Of a stretch of DNA of 13,554 bases, positions 6,978-12,992 are shown piece after piece. Each line of letters opens with the position of its first letter. The first letter of the stretch is position 1. The notes beneath the pieces are model-generated. The model made no database searches. It was not told the DNA's origin and saw nothing but the letters and a program-made list of their open reading frames with translations. A program made the translations under genes and the position numbers. This DNA comes from Rubritepida sp. (lineage in GTDB: Bacteria > Pseudomonadota > Alphaproteobacteria > Acetobacterales > Acetobacteraceae). The DNA lies in the NCBI GenBank assembly GCA_028291485.1, contig JAQGHZ010000525.1, forward strand, positions 1 through 13,554. The letters run 5' to 3'.

Positions 6978-7921
6978 TCCCCCGCCGCACCCTGCTCGGT
7001 GCCGTCCTGGCGACGCCCGCTTTTGCGCAGACCAAGCCTGTGACGCTTGTCGTCCCCTTCGCGCCCGGCGGCCCGACCGACCTGATCGCGCGCCGCCTCG
7101 CGCTCGCGCTGCATGACGGGCTCGGCCAGACCGTGCTGGTGGAGAACCGCGCCGGCGCCGGCGGCAATGTCGGCGCGGAGTTCGTGATGCGCGGGCCGGC
7201 GGATGGCAGCGCCATCCTCTTCGGCACCTCGGGCCCGCTCGCCATCAACAGGATGCTCTATCCGAACCAGGGCTACGACCCGGTGCGCGACTTCGCGCCG
7301 ATCGCGCCCATCGGCCGCATCCCCAACGTGCTGACGGTGAACGCCTCCGTGCCGGCGCAGAATGTCCAGGAGCTGATCGCGCTCGGGAAGCGCGGCGGGC
7401 GGCTGTCCTTCGGCTCATCCGGCAACGGCGCGTCGTCGCATCTGGCGGGCGCGCTGTTCAACCAGATGGCGGGCACGAGCTTCGAGCACATCCCCTATCG
7501 CGGCACCGGCCCGGCGCTGAACGACCTGCTGGCCGGGCACATCGCCATGGTCTTCACCGACGTGCTGACCGCGCTGCCGCATGTCCGCGAGGGACGCCTG
7601 CGCGCCCTCGGCGTGACGACCGAGGCGCGCTCCGCCGTGCTGCCGGACGTTCCGACCGTCGCCGAGCAGGGGCTGCCCGGCTACGACGCCTCGGTCTTCT
7701 TCGGCCTCGTGGTCGCGGCCGCGACGCCTGCGCCGGCCCGCGAGGCGATCCGCGCGGCGACGGAGGGTGCGTTGAACCAGGCCGAGCTTCGGCGCTGGCT
7801 GGAGATGCAGGGCATGCAGCTCGCGCCCGCCGTCACGCCGGCCGCGCTCACCGCGCTCATGGCGGAAGAGACGGCGCGGTGGGGCGTGGTGATCCGCGAG
7901 ACTGGCGCGCGGGCGGATTGA
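6974..7921 (+). CDS. Bug/TctC-type tripartite tricarboxylate solute-binding protein
   Basis: This 315-residue periplasmic binding protein has an N-terminal signal with Arg-Arg, cleavable after about residue 18 (ATPAFA|Q). Family motifs are VTLVVPFAPGGPTDLIARRL (residues 23-42), ENRAGAGGNVGAEF, SFGSSGNGASSHLAG, HIPYRGTGPALNDLLAGHI and LPDVPTVAEQGLPGYDAS. The family binds small carboxylates and similar ligands in the periplasm. Most Bug proteins, like this one, have no TctA/TctB membrane genes beside them and may serve as sensors or share a transporter encoded elsewhere. The start codon overlaps the dehydrogenase stop as ATGA, indicating translational coupling; the ligand is therefore probably related to the dehydrogenase substrate. 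Confidence 0.95.
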   Translation: MIPRRTLLGAVLATPAFAQTKPVTLVVPFAPGGPTDLIARRLALALHDGLGQTVLVENRAGAGGNVGAEFVMRGPADGSAILFGTSGPLAINRMLYPNQGYDPVRDFAPIAPIGRIPNVLTVNASVPAQNVQELIALGKRGGRLSFGSSGNGASSHLAGALFNQMAGTSFEHIPYRGTGPALNDLLAGHIAMVFTDVLTALPHVREGRLRALGVTTEARSAVLPDVPTVAEQGLPGYDASVFFGLVVAAATPAPAREAIRAATEGALNQAELRRWLEMQGMQLAPAVTPAALTALMAEETARWGVVIRETGARAD

Positions 7922-7952
7922 GGAGGGCTTTGCCCCCTCGAACTGCCGGGGT

Positions 7953-7971
7953 CCAGGGCAAAAAGCCCTGG
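7953..7971. terminator. Hairpin between convergent operons (first of two)
   Basis: CCAGGGC-AAAAA-GCCCTGG is a perfect 7-bp stem with a 5-nt loop, placed between the stop of the Bug gene and the convergent crotonase gene. There is no T-tract, so it may be a weak or bidirectional terminator or part of a dispersed palindromic repeat. A shorter imperfect GGGC-TTT-GCCC stem lies just before it (7925-7935). Confidence 0.5.
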
Positions 7972-7983
7972 CGGGAGAGCGCA

Positions 7984-8000
7984 AGAGGGCAGAGCCCTCT
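7984..8000. terminator. Hairpin between convergent operons (second of two)
   Basis: AGAGGGC-AGA-GCCCTCT is a perfect 7-bp stem with a 3-nt loop, 5 nt beyond the crotonase stop codon (8007-8005). With the hairpin at 7953 it forms a compact block of stems over 80 nt. It has no T-tract. Confidence 0.5.
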
Positions 8001-8004
8001 CGCA

Positions 8005-8799
8005 TTACCCTTCGAGCTGCGGCAGCCGGTAGCGGTCCTGCGGATCGTCCCAGCCCTTGAAGTCCGGCGCCCGCTTCTCGGCGAAGGCGGCGCGGCTCTC
8101 GATCAGGTCGCTCTTCGCGCCGTGCTCGTGCAGGGCTGCGGCAAGCTTCTGCTGCGCGTCATTGGGAACGGGCCGCATGCGGCGCATCATGTGAACCGTG
8201 TTCACGCGCGCGGCCGGCGGCAAGGTCAGCAGGTGGCGCGCCATGCCCATCGCCTCGTCCATCACCTTCTCCGGCTCGACGACGCGGTTGATGAAGCCGA
8301 TCTGATGGAAGCGCTCGGCGGTGAAGCGGACGCCCAGGGCCATCTCCATCGCCAGCGGAAAGGCCAGGTTGGCCATATGCCCGTGATTGTAGCCGCCGAG
8401 CAGCCAGCGCTTGGCCTCGGAGACCTCGAAGACCGCGGTGCTCGCCGCCACGCGCAGGTCGGTGCGCTCGACCATCATGAAGCCGCCGCCCATGGCGAAG
8501 CCGTTCACCGCGGCGATGATGGGCTTCTCCAGCGTGCCGCTGTTGAAGGGATCCTCCATCTCCGCGCGGCGGCCGCCGGGATTCTTCTCGGCCAGCGATT
8601 CCTTCATGTCTTCGCCGGCACAGAAGCCGCGGCCGGTGCCAGTGAGGATGGCGACCTCCAGCTCGGGATCGTGGCGGAACTCGGTCCATATGCGGGCGAG
8701 CTCCACGCGCATCTCGTGGTTGAGCGCGTTGAGGCGCTCGGGGCGGTTCATCCGCACCACGAGGATCTGCCCGTGGCGCTCGGTTTCGACGACTGACAT
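8005..8799 (-). CDS. Enoyl-CoA hydratase/isomerase family (crotonase fold) protein
   Basis: A 264-residue crotonase-superfamily enzyme acting on a CoA thioester. The CoA/oxyanion-hole segments are GTGRGFCAGEDM (54-65) and IAAVNGFAMGGGFMM (95-109). Of the two glutamates used by true enoyl-CoA hydratases, the second is present (Glu128 of VSEAK). The first, normally in GGGxE, is Met108. The protein may therefore be an isomerase, hydrolase, lyase or other crotonase rather than a hydratase. The ATG at 8799 follows AGAGGAA (8812-8806) by 6 nt, and the gene begins only 15 nt after the GntR stop, so the two form an operon. Divergent neighbours encode a CoA-transferase and hydrolases, consistent with one degradation pathway. 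Confidence 0.9.
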   Translation of the reverse strand: MSVVETERHGQILVVRMNRPERLNALNHEMRVELARIWTEFRHDPELEVAILTGTGRGFCAGEDMKESLAEKNPGGRRAEMEDPFNSGTLEKPIIAAVNGFAMGGGFMMVERTDLRVAASTAVFEVSEAKRWLLGGYNHGHMANLAFPLAMEMALGVRFTAERFHQIGFINRVVEPEKVMDEAMGMARHLLTLPPAARVNTVHMMRRMRPVPNDAQQKLAAALHEHGAKSDLIESRAAFAEKRAPDFKGWDDPQDRYRLPQLEG

Positions 8800-8814
8800 C
8801 TGGTGTTCCTCTGG

Positions 8815-9498
8815 TTAGGCTTCTCGGTAAGCGATGGCGCGCAGGAAGCGCGCGCGCCCCGCCCGCGCATGACGTTCGGCGACCTGCCGCGCCTGCTCCG
8901 CATCGCCGGACAGAATGGCATCCATCATGTCGCGATGCTCCGCATTGGCCTGCAGCATGTGCGGCGATTCGTCGAAGGAGCGGCGGCGCAGCAGCAGCAG
9001 CTTGCGCGTGTGCGCCAGATAGACCGCCTCCACCGGCGCATTGCCCGCGAAGGTGAACTGGCGCTTGTGGAATTGCACGTTCAGATCGAAGAAGGCGTCA
9101 TGCTGGCCTTGCTGTGCCGCCGCCTCCATGCCGGTGACGAAGGTCTGCAGCTCCAGCGCCTGCGCCGCGGTGATCGAGGTGGCGATCCGCCCGGCGACAT
9201 AGCCGACCAGCAGTGCGGTGAGGTCGTAGATCGCCAGCGCCTCGTCGATCTGCAGTTCGCGCACGAAGGCGCCGCGGTTCAGGATGACGGTGACGAGGCC
9301 CATGCGCTCCAACGCGCGAGCGGCCTCGCGCACGGGGCCACGGCTGACGCCGAGGCGGCGCGCCAGGGCCAGCTCGTTGATGTGCTGGCCGGGGCCGAGC
9401 TCGCCGCGGGCGATCATGGCCTCCAGCTCCGATTCCACGGAGACGGCCAGGGCCGAACCGTCGCTCTCTGGCTTCTTTGCCAACAATCTTCGCCGCAT
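8815..9498 (-). CDS. GntR family transcriptional regulator, FCD (FadR-type) subfamily
   Basis: A 227-residue regulator. The winged helix-turn-helix occupies about residues 15-80 (INELALARRLGVSRGPVREA, then LERMGLVTV and RGAFVREL). An all-helical FCD effector domain follows from about 85. FCD metal-site positions are visible as Asn140-x3-His144, His188 (NAEHRD) and His210 (AERHAR); the usual Asp of the first motif is Asn. The FCD domain of such proteins binds carboxylates, often pathway intermediates. I chose the ATG at 9498 (MRRRLLAKK) because it leads directly into the DNA-binding domain. The reading frame stays open far upstream, but that part is out-of-frame shadow of the amidohydrolase. 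It is cotranscribed with the crotonase gene and divergent from the amidohydrolase operon, probably repressing both until an acid ligand binds. Confidence 0.93.
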   Translation of the reverse strand: MRRRLLAKKPESDGSALAVSVESELEAMIARGELGPGQHINELALARRLGVSRGPVREAARALERMGLVTVILNRGAFVRELQIDEALAIYDLTALLVGYVAGRIATSITAAQALELQTFVTGMEAAAQQGQHDAFFDLNVQFHKRQFTFAGNAPVEAVYLAHTRKLLLLRRRSFDESPHMLQANAEHRDMMDAILSGDAEQARQVAERHARAGRARFLRAIAYREA

Positions 9499-9518
9499 CT
9501 TGTCCGTCTGATCCCCCT

Positions 9519-9537
9519 TACGAATTCGTATATTCGA
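9519..9537. promoter_or_regulatory. GntR operator candidate: 12-bp perfect palindrome plus overlapping repeat
   Basis: TACGAATTCGTA (9519-9530) is a perfect palindrome; CGAAT-N6-ATTCG (9521-9536) overlaps it. It is 21 nt upstream of the GntR start codon. On the minus strand TATACG (9532-9527) could be a -10, with TGGCAA (9555-9550) as a weak -35 at 17 nt, so a bound regulator would cover the gntR promoter. This fits autoregulation by an FCD-type GntR protein, which bind short palindromes. Confidence 0.5.
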
Positions 9538-9549
9538 GATTTTGCCGCG

Positions 9550-9574
9550 TTGCCACCCAATAGAGTGTTGGCAA
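9550..9574. promoter_or_regulatory. Second inverted repeat in the divergent gntR/amidohydrolase region
   Basis: TTGCCA-N13-TGGCAA is a perfect 6-bp inverted repeat centred between the two divergent units, about 43 nt upstream of the first rightward start codon. TTGGCA (9568-9573) could also be a -35 for the rightward operon, though the matching -10 is poor. It may be a second regulator site or a promoter element. Confidence 0.35.
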
Positions 9575-9616
9575 TCCAGCGGCAGCCTGCCACTCTCGGC
9601 GCAACGGAGGAATCCC

Positions 9617-9670
9617 ATGATCGCATGCACGCGCGCCCGCGTCCGGACCCCCGCGAGGCCCGGCCGATGA
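9617..9670 (+). CDS. Putative 17-residue leader peptide overlapping the amidohydrolase start
   Basis: The ATG at 9617 has the best ribosome site in this region, CGGAGG (9605-9610), at 6 nt spacing. It encodes MIACTRARVRTPARPGR and stops at TGA 9668-9670, which overlaps the amidohydrolase ATG (9667) as ATGA. The peptide is Arg-rich and resembles no family. Such an arrangement could couple amidohydrolase translation to the short frame. The competing explanation is that the same ribosome site serves an in-frame ATG at 9625, which would lengthen the amidohydrolase by 14 residues; its spacing of 14 nt is poor. Confidence 0.4.
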   Translation: MIACTRARVRTPARPGR

Positions 9671-10605
9671 CCATCCTCGCCGCGTTGAAGGACCGCTCCC
9701 GCTTCGACATGCCGATCGTCGATGCGCATCATCACCTGTGGGACCTGAACGCAGGCCGCTATCCGAGCAAGCAGGACAGGTACGACCCCAATTTTTTCCT
9801 CGGCGACTACCGGAAGATCTGCAAGGACTACCTGCCGAAGGATCTCGCGGCCGATTTCGAAGGCTTCGACGTCATCGGGACCGTCCACATCCAGGCCGCC
9901 CGCGCCGAATCCGAGCAGGTGCAGGAGACGGAGTGGCTGGAGAAGGTCCACGCCGAATCGGGCCTGCCCAATGCCATCGTCGGCCACGTCATCTTCATCC
10001 AGCCCAACTGCGCCGAGGTGCTGGAGGGCCATGCGAAGTTCCCGCTGATGCGCGGCATCCGCTCGCGGCCGAACACCTCCAGGGGTCCGGGCCATTCCAT
10101 CGCCGGGCAGCCCGGCACCATGCAGGACGACCTCTGGCGCCGGAATTTTTCGCTCCTGGAAAAGCACGGCATGTCCTGGGACATGCGCATCCCCTACTGG
10201 CACCTCGAGGAGGGCGCCGAGGTCGCGCGCAGCTTCCCGGGCATCCCCATGGTGGTGAACCACACCGGCCTGCCGCTCGACCGCTCGGAGGACGGGCTGA
10301 AGATCTGGCGCAAGGGGCTGGAGGCGCTGGCCGATTGCCCGAACACGGTCATCAAGATCTCCGAGCTCGGCCTGCCGCACGGCAAGTGGGATGTGCCCAG
10401 CAACATCCGCGTGGTGCAGGAGGCGGCGGCCATCTTCGGCCCTGACCGCATCATCTTCGCGAGCAACCTCCCGGTGGCCAGCCTCAGCACGGATTTCGCG
10501 GGCATCGTCGACGTCATGCGCGCCGCTTTGGCCGACCGCTCGCGGGAAGATCTCGAAAAATTCTTCCATCGCAACGCCATCCGTTTCTACCGCATCAACC
10601 TCTGA
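9667..10605 (+). CDS. Amidohydrolase family protein (COG3618, lactonase/PDC-hydrolase-like TIM barrel)
   Basis: A 312-residue protein of the amidohydrolase-2 group, related to L-fuconolactonase and 2-pyrone-4,6-dicarboxylate hydrolase, which open lactone rings. It shows the N-terminal HxH motif in DAHHHLWDLNAGRYP (His21, His23), a mid-barrel His in VVNHTGLPLDR (199), and the late-strand motif FASNLPVASL (264-273). In many relatives that motif is GSDWP with a catalytic Asp; here the residue is Asn267, as I recall for a FASNFP subgroup. There is no signal peptide, so it is cytoplasmic. The start is taken at 9667, overlapping the stop of a short upstream frame; ATG 9625 is the alternative. The CoA-transferase gene follows after 10 nt. 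A lactone or pyrone-like substrate is an inference from the family. Confidence 0.85.
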   Translation: MTILAALKDRSRFDMPIVDAHHHLWDLNAGRYPSKQDRYDPNFFLGDYRKICKDYLPKDLAADFEGFDVIGTVHIQAARAESEQVQETEWLEKVHAESGLPNAIVGHVIFIQPNCAEVLEGHAKFPLMRGIRSRPNTSRGPGHSIAGQPGTMQDDLWRRNFSLLEKHGMSWDMRIPYWHLEEGAEVARSFPGIPMVVNHTGLPLDRSEDGLKIWRKGLEALADCPNTVIKISELGLPHGKWDVPSNIRVVQEAAAIFGPDRIIFASNLPVASLSTDFAGIVDVMRAALADRSREDLEKFFHRNAIRFYRINL

Positions 10606-10615
10606 GGATTTCCCC

Positions 10616-11815
10616 ATGAGCAACGGCCCCGAGCGTATTGGACCCTTGGCCCGCTTCAAGGTCGTCGACCTCACGCGCGTCCGCTCCGGACCGACCTGCG
10701 TGCGCCAACTCGCCGACTGGGGCGCCGACGTCATCTCGATCGAAGCGCCGGAGGGGGTCGACGGCGCCGATGGCGGCTTCGGCGGTGCGCGCCATGGTCC
10801 CGACTTCCAGAACCTTCACCGCAACAAGCGCAGCCTGACGCTGGACCTCAAGTCGAAGGACGGCATCGAGATCCTGAAGAAGCTCGTCGCCGACGCCGAT
10901 GTCGTCGTCGAGAATTTCCGGCCGGACGTGAAGAAGCGGCTCGGCATCGACTATGAGGCGCTGTCCGCCATCAACCCGAGGCTGGTCTACGGCTCCATCT
11001 CCGGCTTCGGCCAGGACGGGCCCTATGCCAAGCGCCCCGGCTTCGACCAGATCGCCCAGGGCATGGGCGGGCTCATGTCCATCACGGGGCTGCCGGGCCA
11101 GGGCCCGGTGCGCGTGGGCATTCCCGTCGCCGATCTCACCGCCGGCATCTTCTGCGCCATGGGCATCCTGATCGCGCTCCTCGAACGCGAGGAGAGCGGC
11201 AAGGGGCAATGGGTGCAGTCCTCGCTGCTCGAGGCGCAGATCGCCATGCTCGACTTCCAGGCGGCACGCTGGCTGGTCTCCAGCGAGGTGCCGAAGCAGG
11301 CCGGCAACGACCACCCGACCGGCATCCCCACCGGCGTCTTCAAGACGAAGGACGGGCTGATGAACCTGGCCGCCACGGGCAAGGCCATCTTCACCCGCTT
11401 CTGCGAGGCGACCGACGCGCTGCACATCCTGAACAACCCGGACTACGCCACGGCACCGAAGCGCTCGGCCAACCGGGTGGCGCTGAATGCCGAGATTGGC
11501 GAGGTGCTGGCGACGAAAACCACGGCCGAATGGATCAAGCTGCTGAACGAGGCCGGCGTCCCCTCCGGCCCCATCAACAACATCGACGAGGTCTTCGCCG
11601 ACGAGCAGGTGCAGCATCTCGGCATCGCCAAGCCGGTGAAGCACCCGGTGGTGGGCGACATCCGCCTCGTGGGCCAGGCGGTGCGCCTCTCGCGCACGCC
11701 GAGCCAGATCCGCACCGCCGCGCACGAGAAGGGCGAGGACAGCGCAGCGATCCTCAAGTCTCTCGGCTATGACGAGGCGCGCATCGCCGCGCTGCGCGAG
11801 CGGCATGTGATCTGA
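10616..11815 (+). CDS. CaiB/BaiF family (class III) CoA-transferase
   Basis: A 399-residue enzyme of normal class III length. These dimeric enzymes move CoA between carboxylic acids through an aspartyl-CoA intermediate. Recognisable parts are the N-terminal VVDLTRVRSGPTCVRQLADW (16-35, CoA-binding fold), NKRSLTLDL (70-78), ADVVVENFRP (94-103), GYxxL-type LGIDYEAL, YGSISGFGQDGPYAKRPGFD (125-144), and the catalytic region GIPVADLTAG with Asp173. The ribosome site TGAGGA (10603-10608) lies 7 nt before the ATG and overlaps the amidohydrolase stop. The next gene starts within its own stop codon (TGATG). It most likely charges the acid released by the upstream hydrolase for the later crotonase step; this order is an inference. 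Confidence 0.94.
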   Translation: MSNGPERIGPLARFKVVDLTRVRSGPTCVRQLADWGADVISIEAPEGVDGADGGFGGARHGPDFQNLHRNKRSLTLDLKSKDGIEILKKLVADADVVVENFRPDVKKRLGIDYEALSAINPRLVYGSISGFGQDGPYAKRPGFDQIAQGMGGLMSITGLPGQGPVRVGIPVADLTAGIFCAMGILIALLEREESGKGQWVQSSLLEAQIAMLDFQAARWLVSSEVPKQAGNDHPTGIPTGVFKTKDGLMNLAATGKAIFTRFCEATDALHILNNPDYATAPKRSANRVALNAEIGEVLATKTTAEWIKLLNEAGVPSGPINNIDEVFADEQVQHLGIAKPVKHPVVGDIRLVGQAVRLSRTPSQIRTAAHEKGEDSAAILKSLGYDEARIAALRERHVI

Positions 11816-12786
11816 TGCCCACGCGCCTCCCGCGCCGCATGCTGCTTGGGGCGGCGGCCGCTGCCGCCCTCGCCGCGCCGGCGCTGGCGGCCTGGCCCGA
11901 GCGCTCCCTCCGCTTCGTCGTGCCCTTCGGGGCCGGCGGACCGCTGGACGCGCTGGCGCGGCTCATGGCGCTGCCCATGTCCGAGGATCTCGGGCAATCG
12001 GTCGTCGTGGACAACAAGACCGGCGCGGGCGGAGCCATCGGCTGCGCGGAGGTCGCGCGCTCGGCCCCCGACGGCTACACGGCGCTGATGGCCGGCGTGA
12101 ACATGCCGGTGATCCCGCTGATGCAGCGCAACCCGCCCTATCGGATGGAGGAGTTCGCGCCGCTCTCGCGCCTTGCGGTGATCCCGCATGTCTTCGTGGT
12201 GCCGCCCACGGTCCCGGCCACGAACATGAGGGAGTTCGTCGCCTATGCGAAAGCCAACCCGGGCCGTCTGTCCTTCGCCTCCTTCGGCGTCAGCACCTCC
12301 AACCATTTCGCGGGCGAGCTGCTGAACATCCAGGCCGGACTCGACCTCACCCACGTCCCCTACCGCGGCGGCGCGGCCGCGATCGCCGACCTGCTGGCGG
12401 GCCGCGTGACCTGCATGTTCAGCACCCTGCCGGATGCGCTGGCTTTCATTCGGGAAGGGCGGCTGAAGGCGCTCGGCGCGGTGCTGCCGGAGCGGCTGCG
12501 CTGGCTGCCGGACCTGCCGACGCTGGCCGAACAGGGGCTGCCGGATGTCGTCTCGGAATCCGCCTTCGGGCTGCTGGTTCCCGTCGCGACGCCGGCGGAG
12601 ATCCAGCAGCGCCTGGGCGATGCCGCGCGCCGCGCGCTCCAGGGCGCGCCGATGCGGGACCGGCTGGAGCAGCTCGGCATGATCCCGATCGGCAGCAGCG
12701 GGTCGGAGTTCGCCGCGCTCATCCAGCGTGACATCCGGCTCTTCTCCGACATCATCCGCAGAACGGGCATGACAAGCCTGGATTAG
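11815..12786 (+). CDS. Bug/TctC-type tripartite tricarboxylate solute-binding protein (second)
   Basis: This 323-residue periplasmic binding protein has an Arg-Arg-containing, Ala-rich signal (RRMLLGAAAAAALAAPALA, cleaved near residue 25). Family motifs are LRFVVPFGAGGPLDALARLM, DNKTGAGGAIGCAEVARSAP, NPGRLSFASFGVSTSNHFAG, HVPYRGGAAAIADLLAGRV and LPDLPTLAEQGLPDVV. Start and preceding stop share a base (TGATG), so translation is coupled to the CoA-transferase. No TctA/TctB genes are nearby. It differs clearly from the Bug protein at 6974 in its ligand-loop sequences (GVNMPVIP versus GTSGPLAIN), so the two probably bind different acids. Confidence 0.95.
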   Translation: MPTRLPRRMLLGAAAAAALAAPALAAWPERSLRFVVPFGAGGPLDALARLMALPMSEDLGQSVVVDNKTGAGGAIGCAEVARSAPDGYTALMAGVNMPVIPLMQRNPPYRMEEFAPLSRLAVIPHVFVVPPTVPATNMREFVAYAKANPGRLSFASFGVSTSNHFAGELLNIQAGLDLTHVPYRGGAAAIADLLAGRVTCMFSTLPDALAFIREGRLKALGAVLPERLRWLPDLPTLAEQGLPDVVSESAFGLLVPVATPAEIQQRLGDAARRALQGAPMRDRLEQLGMIPIGSSGSEFAALIQRDIRLFSDIIRRTGMTSLD

Positions 12787-12814
12787 GCGGCGCCAAGCCC
12801 CCGGGAGGACACAC

Positions 12815-12979
12815 GTGAACACCCGCATCCCGCGCCGAGGGGCGATGCTCGCCGCGTCGGCGCTGGCCCTGCCCGGCATCGCCCGCGCGCAGGAATTTCC
12901 CACCCGCCCGATCGAGCTGCTCGTGGAAGGCGCCCGCTATGCGGAAGTCATCCGCGCCGCCAAGGTTCCGCTGAACTGA
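12815..12979 (+). pseudogene. Internally deleted third Bug/TctC protein: signal peptide joined to C-terminus
   Basis: A 54-residue frame from GTG 12815, preceded by GGGAGGA (12803-12809) at 5 nt. Residues 1-26 are a Bug-like export signal (RIPRRGAMLAASALALP, cleavage near GIARA|Q). Residues 27-37 are the first strand (EFPTRPIELLV). The frame then jumps straight to EGARYAEVIRAAKVPLN, which looks like the C-terminal helix of the same family. The ~270 residues between, including PFxxGGxxD and PYRG, are missing, and the frame is preserved. It lies in the operon between a full Bug gene and the hydrolase gene. It is most simply a deletion relic; a secreted ~30-residue peptide would still be made if translated. 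Confidence 0.75.
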
Positions 12980-12992
12980 AGAGGAAACCGAC

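Noticed and set aside
8803..9624. Upstream extension of the amidohydrolase frame on the plus strand
   Set aside because: It is antisense to gntR, low in recognisable motifs, and would bypass the local ribosome site and the palindromes.
9499..10734. Upstream extension of the GntR frame on the minus strand
   Set aside because: The extension lies antisense to the amidohydrolase and has no family similarity; the DNA-binding domain starts right after ATG 9498.
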